Shown: piece after piece, positions 9,622-16,977 of the stretch
Numbering within the stretch: position 1 is the first letter of the stretch
How the letters are laid out: each line of letters starts with the position of its first letter
Translations under genes and position numbers: made by a program
The notes under the pieces: generated by a model
What the model saw: the letters and a program-made list of their open reading frames with translations, nothing else
Databases searched by the model: none
What the model was told of the DNA's origin: nothing
NCBI RefSeq assembly: GCF_003999975.1
Contig: NZ_RJAC01000006.1
Location: forward strand, 248,001-312,000
Length of the DNA stretch: 64,000 bases
Direction of reading: 5' to 3'
Source of the DNA: Actinoplanes solisilvae
GTDB lineage: Bacteria; Actinomycetota; Actinomycetes; Mycobacteriales; Micromonosporaceae

Positions 9622-9650
9622 AGGGGCCCGCGTCGTCCGCGCGGGCCCCT
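9622..9650 (+). terminator. Terminator hairpin after the GH87 gene
   Basis: Perfect 11-bp stem AGGGGCCCGCG/CGCGGGCCCCT with a 7-nt loop, followed by TTCC. It closes the glucan locus. An in-frame upstream start for the next gene would lie inside this hairpin, so the downstream start is preferred. Confidence 0.8.
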
Positions 9651-9697
9651 TCCGGGGATGCTGGGGCCGATCGGCCGGTGCGGGCCGCGGGCCTTGC

Positions 9698-9703
9698 TAC
9701 ATT
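9698..9703 (+). promoter_or_regulatory. Minus-10 box for leaderless hydrolase mRNA
   Basis: TACATT lies 7 nt before GTG 9711, the spacing at which transcription would begin at or one base before the start codon. There is no ribosome site before the GTG. Inferred from the actinobacterial TANNNT rule. Confidence 0.5.
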
Positions 9704-9710
9704 CGGCGGC

Positions 9711-10583
9711 GTGGAACGCATCGTCCTGCCCGACGGCCGCACGCTCGAATACCTGGCGGAGGGCCCGCCCGGCGGCCTCCCCCTGGTGCTGCACCACGGC
9801 ACCCCCTCCGGCGCCGTCCGGGTGCCCGCGGTCTTCGACTCCGCCGTGCGTCACGGCCTGCGCATCATCCTGGCCAGCCGCCCCGGCTACGGCGGCTCCT
9901 CACCCCACCCCGGCCGCCGCGTCGCCGACGTGGCCGCCGACACCGCCGCGTTGCTCGACGGCCTGGGCGCGTCCCACTTCGTCACGGTCGGCTGGTCGGG
10001 TGGCGGCCCCCACGCGCTGGCCTGCGCCGCCCTGCTCCCCGGCCGCTGCGTCGGCGCCTCGGTCATCGCCGGGGTGGCACCGCACGACGCGGCCGGCCTC
10101 GACTGGCTGGCCGGCATGGGCGACGAGAACATCGCCGAGTTCCAGGCGGCCGCTCAGGGCGTGCGGGTCCTCGACACGTTCCTGACCGCGATGGCCGACG
10201 GCCTGGCCCGCGTCAGCGCCGACGACGTGATCGCGGCCTTCGGTGACCTGCTGTCCGAGGTGGATAAGAAAGCCCTGGACGACGGCCTGGCCGGCTACCT
10301 GGCCGAGTCGTCCCGCTACTCCGTCTCGGCGGGCATCGCCGGCTGGCGCGAGGACGACCTGGCCTTCAGCTCCGACTGGGGCTTCCCCCTGACCGACGTG
10401 CGCGTCCCGGTCGCCGTCTGGCAGGGCGAACAGGACCGCATGGTCCCGCCCGCCCACGGCCACTGGCTGGCCGCCCACGTCCCCGGCGCCGAGGTCCACC
10501 TGCTGCCGGCCGAGGGCCACCTCTCCCTGATTACGGGAATCGACGAGGTGATCGACAACCTGCTGGCCCACACCACCGTTTAG
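9711..10583 (+). CDS. Alpha/beta-fold hydrolase
   Basis: 290 aa. HHGTPSG forms the oxyanion region, GWSGGGP is the nucleophile elbow with the catalytic Ser, Asp lies in EQDRMVP and His in EGHLSLI. Such enzymes cleave esters or related bonds; the substrate cannot be told. There is no signal peptide, so it is cytoplasmic. GTG 9711 starts the conserved fold and is preceded by a leaderless-type promoter. It stands alone between two terminator-like hairpins and does not appear to belong to the glucan locus. Confidence 0.85.
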   Translation: MERIVLPDGRTLEYLAEGPPGGLPLVLHHGTPSGAVRVPAVFDSAVRHGLRIILASRPGYGGSSPHPGRRVADVAADTAALLDGLGASHFVTVGWSGGGPHALACAALLPGRCVGASVIAGVAPHDAAGLDWLAGMGDENIAEFQAAAQGVRVLDTFLTAMADGLARVSADDVIAAFGDLLSEVDKKALDDGLAGYLAESSRYSVSAGIAGWREDDLAFSSDWGFPLTDVRVPVAVWQGEQDRMVPPAHGHWLAAHVPGAEVHLLPAEGHLSLITGIDEVIDNLLAHTTV

Positions 10584-10945
10584 ACGGATTTCGGCGTGGT
10601 GCTCTGCCGTCGGCTGTCTCGACGTGTGCCGCCGGTGTCCGAACCCGTCCGGCGACAACCGGCACGCCATCCCACATCCTGTCCGGGCCGGGGATCGGTG
10701 GCGTAAAGACCCGGTGCGGCCATCCGGGCACCGCAACCGGCACGCGAACCGGAAGTCTGCAGCGGGCTTCCCGGCACATGCCTAGGGCGCGAGAACGGCC
10801 CGGTCCCTGTGTTCTCGCACAAGGATCGGGCCGTGCGCGCGCTGCGCCCTTGCGCCCCACGGACGTCGCGTGCGGCAGCCGCCGAAGGCGGAGTTCGCGC
10901 CGGTGCGGTTGTCGGAGCCGACGTGGCGTACGGCTGGGGTGGGTT
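10584..10945. other. 362-bp gap without a recognised gene
   Basis: It lies between the convergent ends of the hydrolase and the MFS gene. I see no convincing coding frame; the only clear structure is the hairpin at 10795-10834. Confidence 0.5.
10795..10834. terminator. Bidirectional terminator-like hairpin
   Basis: Arms ACGGCCCGGTCC and GGATCGGGCCGT pair over 12 bp with one wobble, extended inside by TGTG/CACA around a 6-nt loop. Being near-symmetrical and between convergent genes, it could stop transcription from both sides. Confidence 0.55.
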
Positions 10946-12379
10946 CTAGACCTCGACGGGGGAGAGCTCGGGCAGCACCTCGGGCTCGACCTGCTGCTTG
11001 GCCTTGCGGGCGGCCGGCACCAGCAGGGCGACCAGGAACGCGGCCGCGGCGGCGCCGGTCAGGACGAGGAACGCCGTGGTGTAACCGGATTCGGTGGGCA
11101 GGCCCTGGGGGCTGATGTGGCTGGTCACGATGGAGCTGACCACCGCGGTGCCGATGGAGGCGCCGATCGTACGGATGTTGGTGTTCATGCCGCTGGCCGC
11201 GCCGGTCTGGTGGCGGGGAACGGACTGGACGATCAGGTTGATCAGCGACGAGTAGACCAGGCCGAGCCCGATGCCGAAGACGCCGCCGGCCACCGCGACC
11301 TCCCAGCGCTCGTCGTGGGCCAGTGCCAGCGACAGCGTGGCGAGGGTGCTCAGGCCGGCGCCCCACAGGAGCTGGGCCTTCGCGCTGAACCAGCGGGTGA
11401 GCGGGCCGCTCAATGAGCCGAAGATCGCCATCGTGGCCAGCAGCGGGAGCATCAGCAGACCGGCGGTGGTGACCGTCGCGCCGAAGCCGAAGCCGGCCGC
11501 GGTGGGGATCTGCATGAGCTGGGGCAGGAAGGCGAAGACGCCGAACATCGCGGCCCCGAAGAGCAGGGCGACCAGGTTGGCGGTCCAGACGGCGGGCAGG
11601 CGCATCATGCGCATGTCGATCAGCGGCTCGTCGGAGCGCAGCTCGGTCAGGAACCAGGCGGCGAAGAGCACCACGGCGGCGGCGAACAGGCCGAGCGTAC
11701 GGCCGGAGGCCCAGCCCCACGCGGTGGCCTTGCTCAGCGGCAGCAGCAGGGCGATCAGCCAGGCGGAGAGCAGCCCGGCGGAGAACCAGTTGACCTTGCC
11801 GGGCGTTCGGACGGGTGACGCCGGGACGAGGCGCCAGGCGAGCACGCCGACGGCCACGACCGCGACCAGGGGCAGCCAGAAGAGCCAGCGCCAGTTGAGC
11901 GCGCCGACGATGGGGCCGGCCAGCACGATGCCGAAGCCACCACCGGTGGCGATGACCGCGGCGAGCATGCCGATCGCGGACGTGACCTTCTGGGGCGGGA
12001 ATTCGTCGCGGACGATGCCGAACGAGACGGGGAAGATCGCGCCGCCCAGGCCCTGGATGACGCGGGCGATGATCAGCACGGTGGCGTTAGGGGCGACGGC
12101 GGCGAGCAGGCAGCCGACGGCGATGGCGGCCAGCGCGACCAGCAGCGCGCGGTCCTTGCCGGTCATGTCGGCGATGCGGCCCATCAACGGCGTGGCGACC
12201 GAGGCGCTCAACAACCAGGCGGTGAGCACCCAGGTGACCGTGCCGGCGGAGGTGTGCAGGTCCTGCTGGATCGTCGGGAGGACCGGCGTGACCAGCGACT
12301 GCATGAGCGAGAAGGCCGCCGCGGCCGCGGCCAGAACCGCGAAGGTCGTTCGCGGCGAGCTCTGATAAAGTCGAGGCAT
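10946..12379 (-). CDS. MFS drug-efflux transporter (DHA2/EmrB-QacA type)
   Basis: 477 aa, almost entirely hydrophobic, with around 14 predicted membrane segments. An early WVLTAWLLSAS block and GRIADMTGKDRAL loop are typical of the drug:proton antiporter DHA2 group. Divergently transcribed from a TetR gene across 63 bp, the usual arrangement for a repressor and its efflux pump. The ATG has no spaced ribosome site but TAATGT lies 6 nt upstream, so the mRNA should be leaderless. The exported compound is unknown. Confidence 0.88.
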   Translation of the reverse strand: MPRLYQSSPRTTFAVLAAAAAAFSLMQSLVTPVLPTIQQDLHTSAGTVTWVLTAWLLSASVATPLMGRIADMTGKDRALLVALAAIAVGCLLAAVAPNATVLIIARVIQGLGGAIFPVSFGIVRDEFPPQKVTSAIGMLAAVIATGGGFGIVLAGPIVGALNWRWLFWLPLVAVVAVGVLAWRLVPASPVRTPGKVNWFSAGLLSAWLIALLLPLSKATAWGWASGRTLGLFAAAVVLFAAWFLTELRSDEPLIDMRMMRLPAVWTANLVALLFGAAMFGVFAFLPQLMQIPTAAGFGFGATVTTAGLLMLPLLATMAIFGSLSGPLTRWFSAKAQLLWGAGLSTLATLSLALAHDERWEVAVAGGVFGIGLGLVYSSLINLIVQSVPRHQTGAASGMNTNIRTIGASIGTAVVSSIVTSHISPQGLPTESGYTTAFLVLTGAAAAAFLVALLVPAARKAKQQVEPEVLPELSPVEV

Positions 12380-12385
12380 GCCTCC

Positions 12386-12416
12386 ACATTAGCGGAGGGT
12401 TGCCTCCGGTTGGCAA
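12386..12416. promoter_or_regulatory. MFS promoter and candidate TetR operator
   Basis: On the minus strand, TTGCCA (from 12416) and TAATGT (from 12391) form -35/-10 boxes with a 19-nt spacer, ending 6 nt before the MFS ATG. The inverted repeat TTGCC-N7-GGCAA at 12400-12416 covers the -35 box. A repressor there would shut the pump promoter; this is inference from position. Confidence 0.5.
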
Positions 12417-12442
12417 TGGGGGCCGGTGTGAGGAGGGTCTCG

Positions 12443-12991
12443 GTGACTGACGTACGCCGTCCGCAGCGTGCCGACGCGCGGCGCAACTTCGACGCCCTGC
12501 TGGTCGCGGCGCGCGAGTCCTTCGCCGTGAACGGCACCGACGCCTCGCTCGAAGACATCGCCCGGCGCGCCGGGGTGGGCATCGGCACGCTCTACCGCAA
12601 CTTCCCGACCCGGCAAGATCTGGTCGAGGCGGTCTACGTCGAAGAGGTCAGTCAGCTCGGCGAGGTCGCCAAGGCGGTGGCCGACCTACCGCCGTGGGAG
12701 GCGCTGGCCGCCTGGCTCGACAGATTCGTCGGGTACGTCGCCACGAAGCGCGCCGTCGTCGAGGCGCTCAACCGCGAGTCCGAGATCTTCCGCTCCTGCC
12801 GCGTGCTGATCTACGACGCGGGCGCGCCCATCTTCCTGCGTGCGCAAGAGGCCGGCGAAGTGCGCGACGACGCCAGCTTCGACGATCTCGTACGGATGGT
12901 GTCCGGCCTGTCCTCGGCGGCGTTCGTCGACACCGAGCAGCGCGACCGGGTGCTGGGATTCGCCCTGAGCGGGCTGCGGGTCAGAGCCTGA
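12443..12991 (+). CDS. TetR-family transcriptional regulator
   Basis: 182 aa. The N-terminal helix-turn-helix is clear (SLEDIARRAGVGIGTLYRNF), followed by an all-helical ligand domain that looks complete. GTG 12443 is chosen because AGGAGGG ends 5 nt upstream; GTG 12428 is in frame but would put that site inside the gene. It is divergent from the MFS transporter and most likely represses it until the pump substrate binds. Confidence 0.9.
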   Translation: MTDVRRPQRADARRNFDALLVAARESFAVNGTDASLEDIARRAGVGIGTLYRNFPTRQDLVEAVYVEEVSQLGEVAKAVADLPPWEALAAWLDRFVGYVATKRAVVEALNRESEIFRSCRVLIYDAGAPIFLRAQEAGEVRDDASFDDLVRMVSGLSSAAFVDTEQRDRVLGFALSGLRVRA

Positions 12992-13007
12992 CGGCCCGGC
13001 CGCCGCG
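12976..13007 (+). repeat. 32-bp direct repeat, copy 1 (3' end of TetR gene)
   Basis: 30 of 32 bases, including an exact 21-bp run, match 13023-13054, 47 bp away. The core GTCAG-AGC-CTGAC is an inverted repeat, and its TGA is the TetR stop codon. Confidence 0.8.
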
Positions 13008-13022
13008 GGTGCCCTGATCGGC

Positions 13023-13054
13023 GCGGGTCAGAGCCTGACGGCCTGGCCGCTGCG
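13023..13054 (+). repeat. 32-bp direct repeat, copy 2 (3' end of dehydrogenase gene)
   Basis: Second copy of the 12976-13007 element. Read on the minus strand its core supplies the TGA of the Gfo/Idh/MocA gene, so the same sequence ends two convergent genes in opposite directions. Confidence 0.8.
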
Positions 13055-14050
13055 CGCGCTCTCGCGGGCGGCGTCGAGCACGGTCATGTTCCGCACGACG
13101 TCGGCCGGCTCGACGGGCAGCGGGCCCTCGCCGCGCACCGCCGCCGCGAAGGCGGGGTAGTAGAGATCCCAGCGGCCGCGCTCGCTGCGCACCCGGGTGC
13201 CGGCGTCGCCGCGATAGATGCGGCCCCACCGTTCCTCAGGCTCGGCGCCCCACTCGTCACCCAGCTCGGCCGGGGACTGGCCGGCCTTGAGCGCGTCTTC
13301 CTGGCCGTCGATGTTCTCGATCACGAACGTGCCCGTGGTGCCGGCGACCCGGTAGCGCGGCCCCGGGGCGCCCTGACGCCAGCTTCCCCACAGGTGCGAC
13401 TCGACGCCGTTCACGTGGTGCAGGGCGAGGAAGAAGTCGTCGTCGAGCTCGCCGCTGCCGCGAACCTCGGCGTACGCCCGGACGGCCGGCCCGTTGAGCA
13501 CCAGCGCCTGGTCGACCAGGTGGGAGCCGAAGTCGAGCAGCGTGCCGCCGCCGGCCGCGCCGGGCTTGCGCTCGGGGGCCCACCGCTCGAACCGCGACTC
13601 GAACCGCCGCACCGTGCCGAACTGGCCGTCGTCGATGAGCCGCCGTAACGTGCGGAAGTCGGAGTCGTAGCGCCGGTTCTGATAGACGCTGAGCAGCACA
13701 CCCTTGGCCTTGGCGGCCGCCACGACCTCGCGCGCCCGCTCGGCGGTCAGGGTGAACGGCTTGTCGACGACGACGTGCAGCCCGTGCGAGATCGCCTCGA
13801 GCGCGAGGTCGGCGTGCGTGGTGACCGGCGTCGAGATCGCGACGGCTTCGGCGCCGGCCTCGGCGATGGCCGCGATCGAGTCGAACGGCTCGACGCCGGG
13901 GCGCTGCTCGGCGAGCTCTTTGCGGCGCTCGTCGTTGGTCGTGACGACGCCGAGGAACTCGACATTCGACGCCGAGGCGATCAGCGGGGCGTGGAAGATC
14001 CGCCCACCCGCGCCGTACCCGACCAGCCCGATCCGCACCGCGTCACTCAT
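13028..14050 (-). CDS. Gfo/Idh/MocA-family NAD(P)-dependent oxidoreductase
   Basis: 340 aa. The N-terminal Rossmann fold carries GLVGYGAGGRIFHAPLI and the conserved DKPF (EKP-type) motif, followed by the alpha/beta substrate domain with LLDFGSHLVDQ. The family oxidises or reduces sugar-type substrates such as inositol or glucose derivatives. ATG 14050 starts at the conserved fold; an upstream frame adds 26 unrelated residues. No sugar catabolic partner lies next to it, so the substrate is open. Confidence 0.88.
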   Translation of the reverse strand: MSDAVRIGLVGYGAGGRIFHAPLIASASNVEFLGVVTTNDERRKELAEQRPGVEPFDSIAAIAEAGAEAVAISTPVTTHADLALEAISHGLHVVVDKPFTLTAERAREVVAAAKAKGVLLSVYQNRRYDSDFRTLRRLIDDGQFGTVRRFESRFERWAPERKPGAAGGGTLLDFGSHLVDQALVLNGPAVRAYAEVRGSGELDDDFFLALHHVNGVESHLWGSWRQGAPGPRYRVAGTTGTFVIENIDGQEDALKAGQSPAELGDEWGAEPEERWGRIYRGDAGTRVRSERGRWDLYYPAFAAAVRGEGPLPVEPADVVRNMTVLDAARESARSGQAVRL

Positions 14051-14102
14051 TCCCGAAAGCCTGCCACATCCGCGCACCGCCGCAGCGCAGCGGGCCTTGG
14101 GT

Positions 14103-14147
14103 TGTGGATAACCGCGTCGGCGGTTCACCGAGAGGCATAGGTTCGCC
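14103..14147 (+). repeat. TGTGGATAAC-N25-TAGGTTCGCC element
   Basis: TGTGGATAAC contains a perfect DnaA box on the other strand (TTATCCACA). Exactly 25 nt later comes TAGGTTCGCC. The same two blocks with 24-25 nt between them occur twice at 50126-50258. The second block contains a TANNNT -10-like hexamer. Confidence 0.55.
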
Positions 14148-14272
14148 GCCTGACCGGACGCCGGCCGGGGCCAGGCGCAGGTGCCAAGTAGTTGGCGAGC
14201 GACTAGAGTGCAGGCGACTAGTCCGAGGTGGTTGAGATCGCTCTCGGACGGGTCGATGTGGCGAAACTTCGA

Positions 14273-14330
14273 CCAGAAAAGACTTTACCCCGGGTCGCAT
14301 GCAAGCAGAGGCGAGTCCCGGGGCGTACGT
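14273..14330 (+). ncRNA. Putative structured RNA element, copy 1, upstream of Abi/HEPN gene
   Basis: 58 nt, about 93% identical to 15145-15201. The centre folds strongly: CCCCGGG (14288-14294) pairs with CCCGGGG (14317-14323), and TCGC (14295-14298) with GCGA (14311-14314), leaving a 12-nt loop and a 2-nt bulge. The start codon and ribosome site of the Abi-like gene lie 40 nt or more downstream, so the repeat is in the leader, not in the protein. Expression as RNA is inferred. Structured RNAs are known to precede AbiF-type genes. A conserved DNA repeat without RNA function is the alternative. Confidence 0.45.
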
Positions 14331-14379
14331 GGAAAGCGTAGCACAGCCTTGGCCCGCTCGAACCTACCGGAGGAACCCC

Positions 14380-15075
14380 TTGTCAGCGCCTGTGTCCGAT
14401 ATCGAGTGGATCAGAAGGTTCCTCTCGACGCCGCGGTTCGAGCCGTATGTGCTGGACTGCGAGGGCGACGAAGCGATCGCCCTCAGTCTTTACTGGTGGA
14501 ACGTCGAAGTCTCTGCCGCCTTCTATCCGGCACTGAACTTCCTCGAGGTCCTCCTGCGGAACGCTCTGCACCAGGAGTTGAGCCGCCACCACGGACGGCC
14601 CGACTGGTGGACGACCGCACCGCCGAGTGGTGATGGAGGAAATCTGCTCGCCGAAGCTCGGCGGAGACTCAACCGGACTTGTGGTTACACGCCAAGTTCA
14701 GACGACATTGTCGCCGCGATGCCGTTCGGCTTCTGGGTCGCGTTGCTCAGCCGCAACAACGAGGTGGCGATGTGGCGGCCCGCCCTCTATCGGGCTTTCC
14801 GCCCGGGCTACCGCGGGTCGCGCCGGGAGATGCACTCTCACCTTGAGCATCTCCGGATGTTCCGAAACCGCATCATGCACCACGAGCCCGTTCACAAGCG
14901 TTACCTCGGGGCGGATCATCGCCGCATCTACGAGCTCAGCGAATACCTTGCACCCGGCGCCACGAACATGCTCAGGCGTGTCGACAGGCTCGCGGATGTT
15001 CTGGCCCGACGGCCCGTTCCGTTCCTCGGACGACAGCGAAACGGGAGGCTGGCCAACGATCCCGACTCGTTGTAG
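14380..15075 (+). CDS. Abi-like (Abi_2/AbiD-AbiF type) HEPN ribonuclease, candidate abortive-infection toxin
   Basis: 231 aa from TTG 14380, which has GGAGGA five bases upstream; GTG 14392 is too far from it. Seen in the protein: NFLEVLLRNALHQ in the N-terminal third, a central FGFWVALLS block and, near the C-terminus, FRNRIMHHE, where Arg162 and His167 give the R-N-x3-H HEPN ribonuclease motif. This order is that of the Abi_2 family, which includes phage-resistance proteins of the AbiD/AbiF type; HEPN dimers usually cut RNA. Codons are visibly less GC-rich than in neighbouring genes, which suggests acquisition. The gene stands alone, flanked by two near-identical hairpin repeats. Confidence 0.75.
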   Translation: MSAPVSDIEWIRRFLSTPRFEPYVLDCEGDEAIALSLYWWNVEVSAAFYPALNFLEVLLRNALHQELSRHHGRPDWWTTAPPSGDGGNLLAEARRRLNRTCGYTPSSDDIVAAMPFGFWVALLSRNNEVAMWRPALYRAFRPGYRGSRREMHSHLEHLRMFRNRIMHHEPVHKRYLGADHRRIYELSEYLAPGATNMLRRVDRLADVLARRPVPFLGRQRNGRLANDPDSL

Positions 15076-15384
15076 ACGTTGGTGTGGGCCAAGTCGCGAC
15101 CGTTCGGGCTTGGGCGCTCAGAGGCCTGCGAGGCGGGAACATCGCCAGAAAAGCTATACCCCGGGTCGCATGCGAGCAGAGGCGAGTCCCGGGGTGTACG
15201 TCGAGAAGGCCGGCGCAGATCCCGCCCGATGCAAGCCCTGCCGGTGACGGCGCGAACATGATCGCCGTGTCCTCCTCAGGTGGTGTCGGCGCGGTGCGTC
15301 TACCGGCTGCGGTCGGTGATCCTTAATGTCGGATGAGTGACCGGCGGCGGGCCGGGGCGCGTCTGATGGGACAGCATTCAGCGC
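15076..15384. other. 309-bp gap downstream of the Abi-like gene
   Basis: The second hairpin repeat (15145-15201) is the only structure I recognise; the rest presumably holds the promoter of the methyltransferase gene. No supported coding frame. Confidence 0.5.
15145..15201 (+). ncRNA. Putative structured RNA element, copy 2, downstream of Abi/HEPN gene
   Basis: 57 nt, same orientation as copy 1, beginning 69 nt after the Abi stop. The outer stem is one pair longer here (ACCCCGGG 15158-15165 with CCCGGGGT 15188-15195), with the same inner TCGC/GCGA pairs and the same 12-nt loop size. Most differences from copy 1 fall in the loop, at the stem base or in the 5' flank, so the fold is kept. Confidence 0.42.
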
Positions 15385-16209
15385 ATGGAGCCCGCGCAGA
15401 TGGAACGCACCCCGTTCGCCGACCTCGACGGGCAGCCTCGTGAGATGACCGCGATGCTGCTCGCCGCCCTCGACGAGATGGGGCGCCATCCCGAGATCCG
15501 GCGGGTGCGCCGCACGGCGCTCGAGTCGTTCCGGCCGCGGCCGGGCTGGCAGGTGCTCGACGCGGGCTCCGGCACCGGCGAGGTCGCCCGGTCGCTGGCC
15601 GCGGCGGTGGGTCCGTCGGGGGGTGTGATCGCGCTCGACTACTCGGCCGCCACGGTCGCCGCCGCGTTGGAGCGCCACGACGGCAGCAACGTGCGCTACA
15701 CCGCGGGCGACGTCTCGGCGATCGACCTGCCCGCCGGCAGTGTGGACGGGGTCTGGTGCGAGCGGGTCCTGCAACACGTCGACGACGCCGACCTCGCGAT
15801 CGCCGAGATGGTGCGGGTGACCCGTCCCGGCGGGCGGTTGTGCCTGATCGACACCGACTGGAGTTCGCTCGCCTTCGACGGCGTACCGCCCGGCCTGGCC
15901 CGCACGGTGGTCGCCGACATGCACGGCCGCCTCACCCCGCGCCAGGTCGACATGGGTCGCACGCTGCGGCGCCGGCTCGTCGGCAAGGGGCTCAAGGACG
16001 TGTACGCGACCCCGGTCACCTGTGTCTTCGGCACCCCGGCGTCGGCCGCTGTGGTGTTGCCGATGGTCAATCCGATGGTGCCCGAGCACGTGTGGACCAC
16101 GGCCCCGGGCGTACGGGAGAAGTGGCTCTCGCACGTCGACGAGGCCGGCGCCCGCAGTGACTTCCTGGCCGTCCTGACCATCTGGGCTGTCACCGGGAAC
16201 GTCGTCTAA
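15385..16209 (+). CDS. SAM-dependent methyltransferase
   Basis: 274 aa. Class I methyltransferase fold: motif I VLDAGSGTGEVA near residue 55, the acidic LDYSAA end of strand 2, and ERVLQHVDDADLAI typical of the Methyltransf_11/25 group acting on small molecules. A second ATG at 15400 is possible. Its TAA overlaps the stop of the convergent YqeB-like gene. Substrate unknown. Confidence 0.85.
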   Translation: MEPAQMERTPFADLDGQPREMTAMLLAALDEMGRHPEIRRVRRTALESFRPRPGWQVLDAGSGTGEVARSLAAAVGPSGGVIALDYSAATVAAALERHDGSNVRYTAGDVSAIDLPAGSVDGVWCERVLQHVDDADLAIAEMVRVTRPGGRLCLIDTDWSSLAFDGVPPGLARTVVADMHGRLTPRQVDMGRTLRRRLVGKGLKDVYATPVTCVFGTPASAAVVLPMVNPMVPEHVWTTAPGVREKWLSHVDEAGARSDFLAVLTIWAVTGNVV

Positions 16210-16847
16210 CCCTCCGCGCGTCGCCAATACTGCTTCTTGCGCTCGTCGCGCACCACGAAGCCCAGCCGTCCCAGCTCTTCGCGCAGCTCGCGCACGTCGT
16301 CGTCGTCGCCGGCGGTCAGCGCCTTCTGCCGGGCGGTGAAGACGGCCTCGGCGGCGGCGGGCACCTCCGGCAGTCCGGGAACCCAGCGACGGTACGCCTC
16401 CAGGTAGGGATCTTTCTCGGCCCAGGGCACCCCACGATCGCCGAAGGCCGCGCTCAGCCGTTGCCTCGACAGGTGGGACGGCTCTCGGGCCAGCTCGCGC
16501 CCGGTGCGGCCGAGCAGCACGAGCTGGTCGCGGTCGGGGAAGGCCACCGCGATCTCACCCTTGGGCACGTTGCGCCGGTGCCCGGGGCGGGTGAGCACCA
16601 CCTCGACCGGGGTGATCCGCACGGTCAGCGACTCGGCGTCGACCAGGGCGGCGAAGATCAGGCCGATGATCGCGCCGAGGGCGAGCGCGATGACCCGGTC
16701 CCACGGCTCGGGCAGTTCCCTGATCAGGTTGAACGGCCCGCCGAAGGGCACTTTGTCGATCACCCACAGCAGGCCGAGCAGCAGCGCGGCGCCGGCGACC
16801 GGCAGAAAGATCCACACCAGTACGCGGGACCACCACGGGGTGGGCAC
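16206..16847 (-). CDS. YqeB-like membrane protein
   Basis: 213 aa. GTG 16847 follows AGGAGA seven bases upstream. Two membrane helices near the N-terminus (starting at VLVWIFLPVAGAALLL and VIALALGAIIGLIF) precede a cytoplasmic beta-rich part that reads like a PH-type domain, then a DRDQLVLLGRTG segment and helical tail. It resembles the poorly characterised YqeB family. It is divergent from a sensor kinase gene across 130 bp. No function can be assigned. Confidence 0.6.
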   Translation of the reverse strand: MPTPWWSRVLVWIFLPVAGAALLLGLLWVIDKVPFGGPFNLIRELPEPWDRVIALALGAIIGLIFAALVDAESLTVRITPVEVVLTRPGHRRNVPKGEIAVAFPDRDQLVLLGRTGRELAREPSHLSRQRLSAAFGDRGVPWAEKDPYLEAYRRWVPGLPEVPAAAEAVFTARQKALTAGDDDDVRELREELGRLGFVVRDERKKQYWRRAEG

Positions 16848-16977
16848 GGTCGTCTCCTGTTGCAGCACGGATCCGAGTCTTCCCGGCGCGGGTGCGGAAA
16901 CGATACCGACTCCGGTCGACACGGCGTAGACCAAAGTCGACTGCCCGCTGTCGTACCCTCCCGGTAGCGTCTGAGCC

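Larger units (their letters stand above)
14051..14379. other. 329-bp gap upstream of the Abi-like gene
   Basis: Holds no protein gene that I can support. It contains a DnaA-box-like repeat element (14103-14147) and the first copy of a hairpin-forming direct repeat (14273-14330), and ends in the ribosome site GGAGGA (14369-14374) of the Abi-like gene. Confidence 0.6.

Noticed and set aside
5832..9854. A very long open frame on the minus strand opposite the GH87 gene
   Set aside because: It is the usual antisense artefact of GC-rich coding DNA: composition dominated by R, V, G, D and A, no domain, no ribosome site, and it spans two real genes and a terminator.
10782..11720. Minus-strand frame overlapping the MFS transporter gene in another phase
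   Set aside because: It is an out-of-phase reading of the transporter with Arg/Pro-rich peptide and no recognisable family.
14299..14379. Upstream ATG that would put the hairpin repeat inside the Abi-like protein
   Set aside because: The ribosome site GGAGGA at 14369-14374 points to TTG 14380, and the second repeat copy downstream gives a similar peptide with no gene behind it, so the shared peptide reflects the DNA repeat.
14273..15201. CRISPR array or Cas13-like locus
   Set aside because: Only two repeats about 870 bp apart with a gene between, no spacers, one HEPN motif in a 231-aa protein; any likeness of the CCCC/GGGG hairpin to Cas13 repeats is too weak to claim.
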